Under the pieces are notes generated by a model, which was given only the letters and a program-made list of their open reading frames with translations, did no database searches and was not told where the DNA came from. Made by a program: the position numbers and the translations under genes. 64,000 nt of DNA from Albifimbria verrucaria (taxonomy: Eukaryota; Ascomycota; Sordariomycetes; Hypocreales; Stachybotryaceae): assembly GCA_020081605.1 (NCBI GenBank), contig JAHREC010000030.1, positions 1,649,239-1,713,238 of the forward strand, given 5' to 3'. Of the stretch, positions 1-12,711 are shown one piece after another; position 1 is the stretch's first letter, and each line of letters opens with the position of its first letter.

Positions 1-2880
1 TTATTAATATATAAGATTATATAAATACCTTAGAATATTAATATTTATATATTATCTAACCCTATAATAATAAGGGTAGCTCTTTAAAGGCTCCTTCTTA
101 ATATACTTTATATATAAATAAAAAGCAAAGTTATTATAGCTATAGTAATAAGTATAAGAAAGCCTAGTGGTAGTTAAAAGCAGGGCTAGGAAAATATATT
201 AATAGTATAATATAGAATAAAATAGGCTAAGCTACTAGCCTTATCTAAACCTACCCTAAAGTAGGAAGCTAAGAATATTACTATAGTATAGATAGCTATA
301 AATACTTTCTTAAAAATTAAAAGAAAAGGGTAAATTAAAAAGTTAATTAAGAATATATTAAATAATTAAATAAGTATTTTATTGATTATAAAAGACTTAA
401 TCTAATTAATCTAAAGTATTATATATTTATATTTATAGAAGATAAAGATATTATATAAATACTTAGGATTATTTTAATTAAATCTAACTTTAATATAAGC
501 TATAATATATTATTAAATTTCTTAGATTAAATAAAAATTAATAAAGGGTAGTAAATAAAAATCCTATTAGGATAGTATTAATTAAAAGCCTTAAAGAATT
601 ATAGGAGGCTATATAGGCTAGCTAAAAAAAGCTATAATAGCCTTATATAATTTATAATTAAAGTAGATTATATAAATAGTATTATTATCCCTAGGTATTA
701 CTGACTTATAGCTAAATATAAATATCCTTAGATATTATAATAACTAAATAAATCCTTTAATTAAAGGCTAACCAGCAGAACCTTGCTTAATTAGATAATT
801 ATAATAATATTTAATTATAGGCTATAGTAGTAGAATTGGAGAAAGAGAATATTTTCTAAGGTAAGATAGAGAATATGATATATTAAATAGTAAACTATCT
901 ATAGCTTTATAATAAAGCTAGAGTCCCCTTCGCTGGCTAGCGATACTATAGAGAAATAAAAGATAGAATCTGCCTATTATTAAATAATATAGAATATTAA
1001 TAAGAAGGGCTATATTTAAGATTTTAAAATAAGAGTAGATAATTAATTATAAAATCTATAATATAAGTATATACCCTTATATATTAAAAAAAAGCTTTAG
1101 AGGCTAGGTTTATTAAAATAATAAAAATAGGATAGTATTTAATCCTTTTTTTAGCTAAGTATTAAAGACTCTTAATAAAATACTTAATAATATAGTTAAA
1201 TATATAAATATAAATAATTAAGATAAATTAATATAATACTTTTATAATTAAGATTAAAGAGTATAATTATAATAGCTATTCTATCCTAAGAAATAAGTAT
1301 AATAAGGAAAAATTAATTAATAATAACCGCTAGGTTTCTTAGTTAATATTAATAATAATAATATCTATTAATAAATTTATAATTTCTTAATAAAAAGCTA
1401 TAAACTATAATTCCTAAATATAAATTATTTAATTAAACTAAATAATTATAATAAAAGGATAATAACCTAGTTATTAAATTATATTATTAATTAGCTTAGT
1501 ATAAAATAAATATTAATAATTAATAAGTATAATAATAAAAAACTATTCTATTAATAGAACCTAATCTTAGCCTTATAGTATTTTAATATAAACTTTATAT
1601 AATAAATAAGAAAGAGATTAATATTTATTTTCCTTAAGGATAAAAAGGAGTTAAATTATATTAATATAGTATCTATAGTAATATAGTAAGAGATTATAGA
1701 TTTTATAATTAATTATTTTTATTTTTTAGGACCCTAGCTATAAGAATAAAGCTTATAAAAAAATAAAAATAAATAAGAAGGAGGTATATATAAGATAATT
1801 CTTATAGAAGGAATAGGTTAGTATATTAGAAATTATATAATAATATATATAATCTAATTTTTAATTAGAATAAGGATATTATATAAATAAATAATAATAA
1901 AATATAAAAGGAATAAATATATAATTAAGTTAATAGGGCTTAATAAAAGTAATATTTAAGTTTATAAAGGGTAATAAAAGGAAGATACTTAATTAAATAA
2001 TTTTATAATAAATAATTAAAGACTTTAATTTTTAATAAAAGCTTAATAACTAGCTTAAGGAATAGTATAGCTAAAGTAATTATTAAGATAAGGGAGGGGC
2101 TTTATTAGAATATAGAGTAAATATTATATTCACTATTAGAATAAGGGTATTAAAGAGTATATTAATATATTAATTTAGCTTAAATAATAAAATTAAAAGC
2201 TAACTAAGCTATTATATTAAGGTAGAGTTAAGTATATTATATTATATAGAATCGTTAGTTAATAGCTTAGTATTTTAAGGAATTATAATAATATAAAAGA
2301 AAGACTTAATATTTATTTTAGGTTAAACTAATAATAATTATTATAGCCTATATAATCGATAATTCTTATTATTATTTTAGCTAAATCTAAAGTTATTATA
2401 AAGCTAAAGAGCCTTAACTTCTAGCTAAAAGAGAATTATTAATAGATATATATAGCGAAATAGCCCTGAGATATATATAGTTAATAAGCAGATAGTATCT
2501 ATTTAGAATCCTATAAGATTTAATAATATTATTATATAGCCTAGCCCTAGAGTATAAAGGAAGGGTCTTAAAGTAAGATTATAATATATATTATATAGGG
2601 AGGAGGGAGGGAGAATAAAAAAGTATAGAGGTAAGAAAAGTAGATTATTTAATAAAGATACTATACTAAATTAGAATATCTTAATATAATTTATATAGAT
2701 TCCTAGGTCTACCTTTAGTATACTTTATACCTTAAGGGATAAACTCTATTTAGATAATAAGCTTTAATATATATTTAATAATTAATTAATATAATTAATA
2801 TATAGCTAATAACTTATATATTAAGAGCTATCTTACCTATATTAATAGTATTATTTATTCTTAGTAAGAATATAATATTT
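1..2880. repeat. AT-rich, CpG-depleted block (probable RIP-degraded retroelement)
   Basis: The block is dominated by TA, TTAA and AATA words with almost no CG dinucleotides (a few remain near 928, 1327, 2250, 2357 and 2455). All six frames are closed by frequent stops, and composition changes abruptly near 2,900 to ordinary gene-like sequence. This is what repeat-induced point mutation leaves of a transposon in ascomycetes. I could not recognise the original element, so the RIP origin is inferred. Confidence 0.7.
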
Positions 2881-4166
2881 ACCTTAAGCTATATTTCTTT
2901 TATTTTCGCTATACTTTAAGTTTAAATAGTAAACGCGGACACGCTGCTTCCTCCACAGGTTTAGCGGCATGGCCGGTTCGGGAAAGTGTGGCTCGCCGCT
3001 TGATGACCAGACATACCACGTGACCATTGGTATATAAGATGTCAGCGTCTTTGACACTCTCCCAAAAGTATCATCTACATCCCTATTCTTCTGCCCCTTT
3101 AACATTGAGCCATTTTTCTTTTGTTTCTCGTTGTACGAGCAGGCCCATAACCCCACCCTCAAGTTCTTACCAGCCCACCCTGCCGAGGTGACGCCTTCGT
3201 CTAACCCTGGCCATCACGAAAGTCTTCCTTTTCAGTTTCCTGGACCTAGATTGTATGACTGCCGTCTCATCTGTTTCATACTTCTTTCAAATTGAACTGG
3301 CTAACTTTTTTTCTCGTGGTTCAGCGATCGAGACTTTCTGGCGATAGCCCATGCTCTCCACAGCTGTGTCTTCTAGGTCTGTGCCATCCATAAGTCACAA
3401 TCCACGCTGAGCATTGGTAACTGCTACCCCTATCCATCTCTCATAGATGGGCATCTATGATTCTTTGACCAATAGCATAAATGCCGCAGTGGCTGATATC
3501 ATGCGCCGTGTGGGTTACCAGGGCATCAGTTTCACGACCAACCCGGAGGAGTTTGTCAGGTGGCCAGCGACAAGAGATGAGGCTGCATCCGTTTGGCTCC
3601 TGCTAGCCGATAGGTTCTGCATAGTGGCCGCTGGGTAGCCTGGAGTCAAGGTTGATTCTCGAGGAATGCTTCACCGACACGGCCCATTTATCCCGCAGAA
3701 GAACATACGAACTCATATGAATGAGAGCATAGGTCAGGCTTGAATTGACCTTGCACAGTACATTTACGACGCTCTTTATTTGCTTAGCACAATTCTGATG
3801 TCAAGCCTTGTGGGGGATTCAGGGGCTGTGTGTTATCGGCACGTCCGAGCATGTACCCCGGCGTCATTATTGGCTTTGTATGCTCATGGTGAGGAGTTCG
3901 TGGTGGGGATGGCCTGATACAGACTTTAGCTGCATTTTGTCTCTTCCTAAGGTTCGTTCTATGGCTTGCACAGCCTGATGATGGCCTTTCGGCAATGACA
4001 ATGAGAGAACGGGCTCAAGGGGTAGGGTAAGTCAGCAGAGGAGCCCTCGGGACTCTATTTCGGACTTGGCAAGGATTAACACTTGGACATAGAGGTATAT
4101 TAGCTCCCTCCTCCCTTAGAAGAACGATACACAGAACATACACATCTGTTGCCATTTTGGATTACC
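2881..4166. other. Intergenic region, no convincing gene
   Basis: Composition returns to normal here. A 63-codon open frame at 3447-3638 (+) starts with ATG and includes VGYQGISFTTNPEEF, but it has no recognisable domain and could be an isolated exon. Nothing else is supported. The last 100 bases probably hold the promoter and leader of the SANT-like gene. Confidence 0.4.
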
Positions 4167-5800
4167 ATGCCGTCAGTCAACCTCGATAACCAAATCTTCT
4201 TCGTTAAAAACACGCTGGAAAATTCAAAAGTTCAAAGACAAAAACCAAATATATTGTGTCAAGATGCACAAGTCTCCCAGTCTCAGCTCCAAATCCCACA
4301 ATATACAGAAGACGAAGCAATTATAATCTCAAGCGACGATGAGTCTGATTACGATGACGTGGCCAGCATTCAATCCAGCTCATGTTTGTTGTCGCTTGAC
4401 CAGCTTCTCGTCGAGGGGCGAGAGTGTATTAAATCCACTGGCTCTAATCATGGAGGTTTGTGATTCGTTGTCTTGTAGACTTTTAGGAAGTTTTTATTAA
4501 CATGTGGTATCAGAGAAGCGTCTGGAGACTTCGAGCCCCGATGTTGGTGACAGTCCTCCGGTTTCACATCCTATACTAGGCAGAAAAGAAATGACAACTC
4601 TGTCTGCACCGAGTCCAGATGAACGCAGCTCGAACATGCATCAGCTTTGTGCATCTCCCTGCTCTACTATAGCGGTAGAACCATTAATTTTACCTACCAC
4701 CGTCTCCGAAACCAGTATGCCTTCTCAGCTACTCCAAACGTCACCCGAATCTATTGCGTTCCGCTCTAAAACACGGTCACATCCGCCCGGGGTGGACAAG
4801 CAGGACAAGGTGACAGAAAAGATGGCACAAAGCCGTCTTATGACTTGCGAGAGCCCCCTTTCTTGTCTGACTACGTACAATGTTCTCCAGGACATGGAAT
4901 CGATGTTTCTCGGAGCGCTGGGTTCTGCAACACTTCTGCTTGCGGAAACGGAAGCGATGAGGATACCGGCCAGTCACATCCAGTCAAGTCGAGACTTCGA
5001 CAGAGAAACACCCCAGTTCGTTATGCGAGTTGTAGCACAGCGACCTCTGGGGCTGATTCAGCTGATGAAGATACACATCTTCGCAAGCGGCGACGGACTG
5101 CTGTAGAACCACGGAAAAATTTTCGTGATGGTTCTTATGAGCCTTCCGATAGCAATAGCAACGAGAACCAGGCTGCTCGACGATCACCATTGAACGGCTT
5201 CCTTGAGTTTTCTGACTCAGGTGAAACAGAGATGGAAGAAGAGGTAAACAGCATCTGCTCATTACCTCCAAGAGTTCCCAGATGCCAGAAAACCGTTTCT
5301 TCCGCCAACTCAACTGTACCTCGAAAATCCACCAGGCAGAAAAGCAAGACAACCAGTGGCAACTCCTTACGGCGGAGTTCGTCAGCCGCGGACCAATGCG
5401 GTATGCCCAGCCCATCATACTCTCACTCTAGTGATGGCGAGTCACACGCACAAGCACCTACCGCAAAATTCGAAGAATGGCCACTCGAACGGGCCGTTCT
5501 GAAACGCATTACCTTTAATGACTCGGTCACTTTCCAACTGGAATTTAACTGGGAGCCATGTGGTAACAACCATGTTAAGGCAAGGGAAGCTCAAGTAAGA
5601 ACCCATTACCTAGGGCCAGACCAGGTGCAAAACGAAGGGTGGCGGCAAAGGATTATAGCCCCGAGGAAGACTCTTTGCTTATTGCGCTGAAGGCTCAAGG
5701 CCTGTCGTGGAAAAATATTCACGCACAACATGGGGAACGGTTTCCAGGGCGGACTATGGGCTCTCTACAAGTCAGATACTCTACGAAGTTAAATAAATGA
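4167..5800 (+). CDS. Nuclear protein with C-terminal SANT/Myb-like DNA-binding domain
   Basis: A protein of about 506 residues in three exons: 4167-4455, 4514-5594 and 5651-5800. Introns of 58 and 56 bp have GT/AG ends and preserve frame. The N-terminus has an acidic patch with IIISSDDESDYDD, reminiscent of SUMO-interacting motifs; the middle is Ser/Arg-rich and basic (RKRRRTAVE). Near the end comes EWPLERAVLKRITF...TFQLEFNW, a segment seen in fungal orphan proteins. The last exon encodes YSPEEDSLLIALKAQGLSW, then FPGRTMGSLQVRYSTKL, a classic SANT/Myb-like helix set. Role inferred: chromatin or DNA binding in the nucleus. The reading frame shifts once at the C-run 4854-4858; one extra C restores it. 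The nearest gene downstream is the chromo-like gene on the same strand. Domain call fairly sure; target unknown. Confidence 0.75.
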
Positions 5801-6635
5801 TAGATACAGAATAGAAATATGTTTGAGTATTTACTTTGATTCAGCTGAGGTGAGTGTTTCATGGAGCTTTCTTGATTCCATACAGACACGGCGGAATCAC
5901 ACAGATTCCTGTTGGGCATACTTAGAAACGATGGGTCCACTTGCCATCTATTACTAGCAGGGCCCGCGGATATCATGCTTTTGGCTTATGGAGCTTCGGT
6001 TTGACTGCATAGGACAATGTCTGAATTCCTCTCTCAAACGACTTCTAAATCTCTTCCGTGTGAAATTCTACTGGGTTCAGTACGCGTGCTCGTTTTGGTG
6101 AATATGAACCAGGCAACTGTAATTTCTCCACCTAATTCCACGGCACGTCGATTGAATTGGGTATATCCACAACCTAACTCGTTGCGCTGAAGTAACATTA
6201 CGGGGCGTGTTCCTGACCAGGAAGGCAAGAGGACCGGTTTCTATAGGTGGATACAGCAAAGAAGGCCACTTACGTGGTTCATAGGGAGATTCAACATTTG
6301 TACAGAATGATTCATTCATGTTCCTCTCGTTCCTAAAGACACTTCTTTCAATAGGGCTAGGTTATCGGCGGGTTTGCACGAACAGCCCTGCAACCGAGTC
6401 ATAAGGAACACCGAATTCAGTATAGCGTCTTTTATTCTGCCGGACAAAAATTAGCGAACAACAGCTCTCACAGTGAGACTGTACTGTGCTCCACAAATCC
6501 TGGGTTGCTTTCTTAGGCTTGACTGATCCACTAATGCTAAACCTTCATTCTACGTACTAATGTTCAAACGAAAGGATTTGCGGCAGGCATCGAGCTTATT
6601 ACATACGTGCGGCGAAGGTAGACATGGTATGAGAC
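5801..6635. other. Intergenic region
   Basis: No open frame with coding character on either strand. Holds the terminator of the SANT-like gene and presumably the promoter of the chromo-like gene. Short minus-strand frames at 5.7-6.3 kb have no recognisable motif. Confidence 0.4.
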
Positions 6636-8120
6636 ATGATTATCATGGACCCTATTGCATTATGTCAGCTTGATACTGTAATTGTCTTTACTATAAAATC
6701 TGCTGCTTCCCTCGTGTTGGACACAATCGATGGTTCTGAACATGATTTTTCTTATCGATCCTTCATGATGACAATTCAATTTCAGGAACCGTTTACTGCC
6801 AAATCATATTTTGGTCTTAAAAATTATGAATCAAAGAGTACATCAAAAAAAAACTCATGCACTGAAAAGGCTACTCAAAGTCGAGCAGTGATGAGCAGCT
6901 TCGAAAGTATCTTGGATTTTACCCAACCAGAAGCTTTGAGTGGGAAATTTACATCACAGAAAAATAGTTCAGCGGGTAAGTTAGTAGGTCAAGCTGATGA
7001 TTGGATGTTAAAAATTCTTCAGGTACAGCTTCCGGGCCCTTTTCCGCTGTTCCTGATGCCCCTACGGCACCTCCACCGGCCACCAGCCTGGCGATCGAAC
7101 TTTCCGGACAACGCATAGAAACCAACATAACTCCAACATCGCCAGGTAGCATTCAATCGATTGTCGAGGGCCCAGACCATTGTGTTCAACATGAAGTAAT
7201 TCAAGATCCTGCACCAAATTTGTTCCCGACGGTTGCTTTATCAACGAAATCAAGTGATGGTAAGATTTCGGCTTGATATCGCTCGCATACGTACACTTTC
7301 AGCGCATTAATTCTCATTTAGTTCAACTAAATGAGTTAGCAGTTAACTGCACCTTCGATTCTCTTTCCAGCACTATTGGGTCTTCTTGTGGCCATGAAAG
7401 TCACGTAAACGCCTCAAATGGGGCTCAACTAGGCTCAATGGCAAAACCCTTATTCATGGATGATCAAATTCAGAAGCCCTTTGAAAATCACGAGCCCAAG
7501 CACCTTGAAAAGGAAAGTGAGATTCAGAACCCTGGTTTTGACACTTTGCTGGCCTCCAGTGAAAGTGATACTGAAGACAGGGTTCACGACAGGAACAGGG
7601 ATTCGATTATAACGACCCTGACAATGAGCTTTTGTTGTTTTTTGAAATAGAAGACATCCTGTGTGAAGATGAACTCGAGGACTGCGTACGTTGGGCACCT
7701 TGCCTCGTAAAGAAAGACCAAGCAAACAACATGCCGATGGCTGTTCGAGAATATGAAGAAAGGAAGAAAAACACAGAAGCGACCCGAAAATCTTTTAAAA
7801 GAAACCATCGAAACCAAGACGTTTATGCCGACAAGCCGCTCGAAGATTGCATCACAGTAGGGGCCTGGAATACCATTGAATATGCGGCTGTCTCACTGAA
7901 AGTCATGTATGAGGTTGAAGAAATCACTGGCGAGAGGATAATTGAGGGTGAAGAATATTTTGAGGTGCGTTGTTCTCCTAGTTCAGTGTCTAAAGAGCAG
8001 CGAGTACATTACCCGAACGCTGTGCGCCGATGGGAATTCAAGAAACAGAACACAGGCCAGAAAAGGAAGGCTAAGGAAGAACAAGTACGGAATAATTTTA
8101 AGAAATCTCAAAATTCATAA
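6636..8120 (+). CDS. Orphan protein with two chromo-like repeats
   Basis: About 458 residues in three exons, 6636-6975, 7023-7259 and 7322-8120. The two introns (47 and 62 bp) have good GTAAG donors. The first 300 residues are disordered (Ser/Pro-rich). The C-terminal part holds two related modules: FEIEDIL...EDCVRWAPCLVKKDQ...MAVREYEERKK and YEVEEITGERIIEGEEYFEV followed by RCSPSSVSKEQ...NAVRRWEFKKQ. Both follow the chromodomain pattern of aromatic-E-V/I-E-x-I, then a V-R-W/C strand. The second has Cys where the usual Trp sits. The tail is basic (KRKAKEEQVRN). One extra G in the run 7580-7582 is needed to join the frames. The chromo assignment comes from motif shape and could be wrong. The gene sits between SANT-like and BAH genes on the same strand. 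Confidence 0.6.
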
Positions 8121-9079
8121 ATTCAACTTCATACGTACATACATCTATCTTATTATTTCAAGGCGGAAGCCAAAATGAGGGCTTAAACTAACACATTATA
8201 CACCATCTCTATACAGTATCATCTTTAGAAAATAGTTCTTGCAACCTATGATTACCGTATATATATGTTAGAAACCTATTTCCTAGAAGAATTGTTTCGA
8301 GTCTAGCCATAAAGATAGTTTTGTGTCAAACAACTCTTAGGACTTTTCTTTTCAGACTAGTTGTGGCCCACTTACAGGCCTTTCCGATGGACCTGGGTCT
8401 TAAGAGCAGCGACTGGGGGCAGCCCAGAGCTAAATTATCGTCAAATTGTAGACAATTTGACTTTCGGCTGCTGCTATGTCATCAGTCGCTCTTAGCCCAC
8501 CTCTTCTTTTTAATGCTTATCCCGATTACGTTATACATTGCAATGGTCACGAAACAGCACTGTAGACGAGTGACTGTGCACTATTGGATCTAGGTAGGTA
8601 GGCCCAATCAGAGCCTCGTATCATCAAGCTTGAGTTTTTGTCTGGTTGGTTCACCTCCTCTGTCCCTGCGTTTCCCGACATACAGGGATGTGCACTTATT
8701 GCCGCTCTCAATCCTTTGTGCATAAACAGAACTTGCGCAGAGTGGATAGTTGCGGAAGTGCTCTTATTGACGATCTCCATAATGAAATCGTCAACCCGAC
8801 CCACACCGCGAGAGCTAGGCTGCCACGTGCCCGAATTTGGCCTGAAGTGAGCACAGCAGGAAAGGGAACCCCATCTCGCCAGATTTGGAGGACTATGCCG
8901 TTCAGTGTCCAGCCGCTTTATCGCGAGATGGGCTAAATCATTCGTCATCGGCGGGTCAGAAAGAAAACATAAATATGGGGAAGCCTCCGAATCCTCGCGC
9001 GTGTGCTCTCCAACCTTTGCAAGTCGTTGACTAGAGACAAGAAAATTTTTTGTTCCAGCATCCAGCAAGCAGCATAGCA
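8121..9079. other. Intergenic region
   Basis: Several overlapping short frames on both strands between 8.3 and 9.1 kb lack domain signals and are mutually exclusive; none is supported. The segment just before 9080 is the likely promoter of the BAH gene. Confidence 0.4.
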
Positions 9080-9977
9080 ATGGCACTTGAAACTACCCGA
9101 GAGATCGCCACTCCTGGTTCATTAACACAAAAGACGATATCTGAAGACAAAAGCAAGGAAAACCAGATCCGTCGCATCGAAAGGAATCGTGCAGCTAGAT
9201 ACCAGTCGGTACGCGATCATGGTCTGAGATTTAAGGTCGTTGCGCCAAACTCAGAAATATCCTACCACCAAGAATGGCCCTTCAAGCCTGCAGAATATTC
9301 CCAACGCTTTCATATAATGGATATGAATTACGCAATAGAGCCTTACGCCGAATGGGAAGATATGACCAAATATAAACGCTTCAAATGTGAGTTTACAGCC
9401 ATTTTAGTAGTCTCAGATACCAGACTGACATCTCTTCAGTAAATGATGTAATATATTCTCGAGGTGATTTCGTCTACATTCGCAACGACGAAGTACGTAA
9501 CGAAAGAGGAAAAGAGCCTAGCGACTGCGATGGGAATTACTGGATCGCAATGATACTTGGAATTAGTGCTCGAGATGAGTGGAATATTTCCCTACGTATC
9601 TTCTGGATGTATTCGCCAGATGATATCCGAAATGCACTTGGCGGGACATCGCACGTTCACGGCAAGAAACTCAACTCCAAGTTCAGAGAGATATTCGCCT
9701 CTAATCATAGTACGGCACCCATCTACCGACCTATCCTCATGGCTAACGGGAGGCAGTGGATATTATTGACGTGTGTTGTGTTGTGAAACACGCAGAAGTC
9801 GAAGAGTTGATTGATTCTAGTACAGAAGAAGTTGACCATCAAGCCTTAGTTTTGCGGCAGGCGTTTAATGTCTACACGAAAAGACTACTTGTAAGATATT
9901 TATTGCTATGGCCACTGTCTTGCAAGATGAACCTAATGGAATCAAAGTCTCTGAACGGTATAAAGTCATCGAAATAA
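9080..9977 (+). CDS. BAH-domain protein (3' end uncertain)
   Basis: Start chosen at ATG 9080. Exons 9080-9386, 9440-9709 and 9757-about 9977; introns of 53 and 47 bp. The second intron splits the Met codon of the hallmark SNHMDIIDV motif (A at 9709, TG at 9757-9758) and carries a CTAAC branch site, which supports the model. Exon 2 encodes SRGDFVYIRNDEV, then NYWIAMILGI and FWMYSPDDI, the ordered BAH hallmarks. BAH domains bind nucleosomes or modified histones and act in gene silencing and chromatin assembly. In fungi such BAH proteins often carry a C-terminal PHD finger. Here the frame after QAFNVYTKRLL degenerates without recognisable PHD cysteines, so the gene is either truncated or broken by unseen base errors. 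The BAH call is confident; the C-terminus is not. Confidence 0.75.
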
Positions 9978-11520
9978 GCCACGGTTGCTCAAGTGCTGGA
10001 CAAATGGCCACATACGAATATATTGATTTTTTTGTCTAAAGACTATAGAGTAATAGAGAGATTTTTCTTCCAATTTTCATGCTATAGAGACTGGGTGAAA
10101 TTACCCTCAATGCCATATCTGCTCATGTTACTGTTCTGGGTGGCTATCCAAGCACTCTCGTGCATTCCAATCCACCAATGGCGGATACACGGTCTCCTTC
10201 TTCAAGTTAGTATTCAGACAGCCCGGATTTATTCAGACTTACCAATTCAACTGATGATGGAGGAAACCCTGGGCTGGCCGTCGACATATATCGATAATAT
10301 CGATGTTTGCGACGTATCAAAAGGTAAAATTCAGCGTTGTACCTATCGCTAATTTTCTTGCAACGGCTCTTTAAACCTGACGCGGCTCGAGTGAAATTTT
10401 CATTCGACCGGTCTCGTGTTGGAGACATACCAGGTTGCAGCCGGCACCGCTCAGGGTCTCCATTGCTAGGTAGAATTGCCGTTGAATTGCTTCACAATCT
10501 ATTCAGACAAAGGGTTTAGTCCAGAGTGATGACAAGCGAGTTGATTCAGGGGCCGTAGGAAGAGGGTGTAAGGATTTTTAAAGGCTTCTGGTAACACAGA
10601 ATCTTAACTTGAAGCTATTTGATACCTTTTTGACGGGATTTCGACTGTGTTGGGCCCCAGCTGCTTCCGGCTCCTTGAGTGGATTATCGTCGACTTTTGG
10701 CTTATTTCACTAATGACGGAACGGAGTGAATACATTTACAAACAACACGGCGAGCAAAATTTGGAAAAGCAATGAAGTATAAGAATATAATTTATCCGCA
10801 CGTGTTGTAGCCTGTTGTCTCGCACGTCAATAGCAGATGGAATTCTCAACCACCTCAAGTTGTATGTACGCATTAACCCATCAATGGCAGATTTGGTTAA
10901 CCGTTCTTAGTTTTTGAAGATGCATTCTACTTCACTAATGGTAACATGATATCTATCTTGGCCGAAGTATGCGAGTCCGCGCGGAGGCACTGTGATCCTC
11001 TGGAGATATCCTGTGATAGGTGTACTCTTCTGGGAAACGTATGTTCCTTCCTTGGCGCCACGAAACATCAACATAGTTCTTCTTTGATTTTTAACATACC
11101 AGGGCTTTACAGAAACCACTATTCGATGAGAATTCCTCTGGGTGGTCGCTAGGAGTATTTGGTGTAAAACAACCTGCTCTAGATCGGGACGCAGTGAATA
11201 AGTTTGAGGCCAATAGGTCCGAATGGCATCTAGGAGGCATAATATCTTCTGAACTCTATGAAGAGGAGAGTTCGTAATAAAAGTTTCATTCAAGACTTCG
11301 CTGAGAGTCGCTATGTATTGTAGCTATACTATATAGGGTATATTATGGGCCATGTCCTAAAATTATGGCATATGTCGCGACGTGATGCTATATTATGAAG
11401 CAATTGAAAGTAGACAGCACACCAAACAATCGTCTCAAGAAGCTACCCGGAGATAGGTGAGCTAGAATATCGCAGGACAGGCTATGGAGAATCACAAATT
11501 GGATTATTGCAAATGATTTG
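9978..11520. other. Region without supported gene
   Basis: Open stretches at 9993-10519 (+) and 10907-11293 (-) have some protein-like composition (for example PLHRVQKILCLLDAIRTYW on the minus strand) but lack an ATG in a sensible place or a recognisable motif. They could be remnants of the BAH gene 3' part or of another decayed gene. Confidence 0.35.
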
Positions 11521-11522
11521 AT

Positions 11523-12010
11523 CTAAATGAGGCTGTCTACCGACGAATCATCAACTTGCGAGCCTTTGTCCAGACAACAGCCTAAGACGCGTATAACAAA
11601 CACTTGATTGGTGGGATGCTACGGCACCGGCACCGGACCTGTAGGTACAGTAAAATAACCATACTATGTAACTATTGTAAAATTCTAAAAATAGGTGTGG
11701 ATGTGCCGTCAACATGTGGACGAGTCGGAGGTGACTGGGAAGTTTAGAGATGACCGAGATGTACAGAAGCGGACAACACATTAAGTGGACGAGAAGAGAA
11801 GCAGACGAGAGACCCCGAAGTGGAGGTAATGTCAAGAAGTGGATATATCCAGAAGTAGACAAGACGTCGACAAGTGGACGCATGGCCGTAGCTGGGGACA
11901 AATCTAGATCGTATTGTTTAAGGACTGAAAGTGAACATCAAGGACTGAATGAGCAAGTAGACAAGCTAAGAACTCACAATTGAATGCAGCGAACAGTAGA
12001 TAAAAAGCCC
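11523..12010. repeat. Degenerate AGAAGTGGATG-type repeat patch
   Basis: Words such as GTCAAGAAGTGGATATATCC, CCAGAAGTAGACAAG and GTCGACAAGTGGACGCATGG recur here. They match the degenerate satellite at 53.7-57.4 kb in motif and orientation, so this is a small dispersed patch of the same family. Confidence 0.5.
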
Positions 12011-12358
12011 TATCGACAAGTCCATATCGAATTAGCTACAGTACAATGTTTGGAATAAAAGGGATGGTCTGTCAAGAAAAGATAGAACAAGAAGCCAACG
12101 AGCCAAAAATCTACAATTGGCGAGGCATATAGCAGACAAAAGACCCTGGCACTGTACTAGCTGCTGCACTGGTACCGTACTCTCTCAGCTGTAACATTAG
12201 CATACAACCTATCCACACAACAAGATCAAAGCCATGCAATTCACTTGTCATGGTTAAAACATGAACGGTGGTATGTATACTTGAGCAGAATAATCACTAT
12301 TTCTGTGTAGTAGAACAAGGTTGAGTAAATACAAGACAATTTGTTCTGAAGCATGGAT

Positions 12359-12711
12359 TTACGGATTTTGAATCATCATCAGCGCCTCTACAGTTTCCTT
12401 TCTCAAAGCCTCTCTCTTCTGTATGGCTTTACACTGAGCGGCATGGCCCTCTGCGAGTTGAAGTGAATTTTCTTGTCGGGCTAGCTGTCCTAGTATCAAG
12501 TTGGAGAACTGAAGGGTAGCCTCATAGATTTCTATTTGAGAATTATGATCAGTCAGTCGCTTATACCTTCGGAAGGCTCGCAGCGCCTGCATTTTGCTTC
12601 GGTATACCATCTCAGTATCCACCCGTTCCTCGCTCCTGGGGGTAGTGAAATATGTCCGCCCATTTCTAGTCCCCTAGTCACATTCGGAGGCAGTGGAATG
12701 AAAGTAGACAT
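12359..12711 (-). CDS. Small helical orphan protein
   Basis: About 117 residues starting at ATG 12711. One extra base in the CCC run at 12659-12661 (GGG on the coding strand) joins the start segment MSTFIPLPPNVTRGLEMG to the open frame that ends MIQNP. The body is strongly helical and charged (MQALRAFRRYKRL, QLAEGHAAQCKAIQKREALR), suggesting a coiled coil or helical bundle. No domain is recognised. It stands alone between the 11.5-12 kb repeat patch and the 61-bp satellite. Resembles other small charged helical proteins at 45.8, 46.7 and 52.9 kb in style only. Confidence 0.5.

Noticed and set aside
9891..9927. 37-bp intron after TKRLL in the BAH gene
   Set aside because: Shorter than the other introns here, and the joined frame gives no recognisable domain.
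10907..11293. 128-codon minus-strand gene
   Set aside because: No ATG at its beginning, no domain and no intron support.
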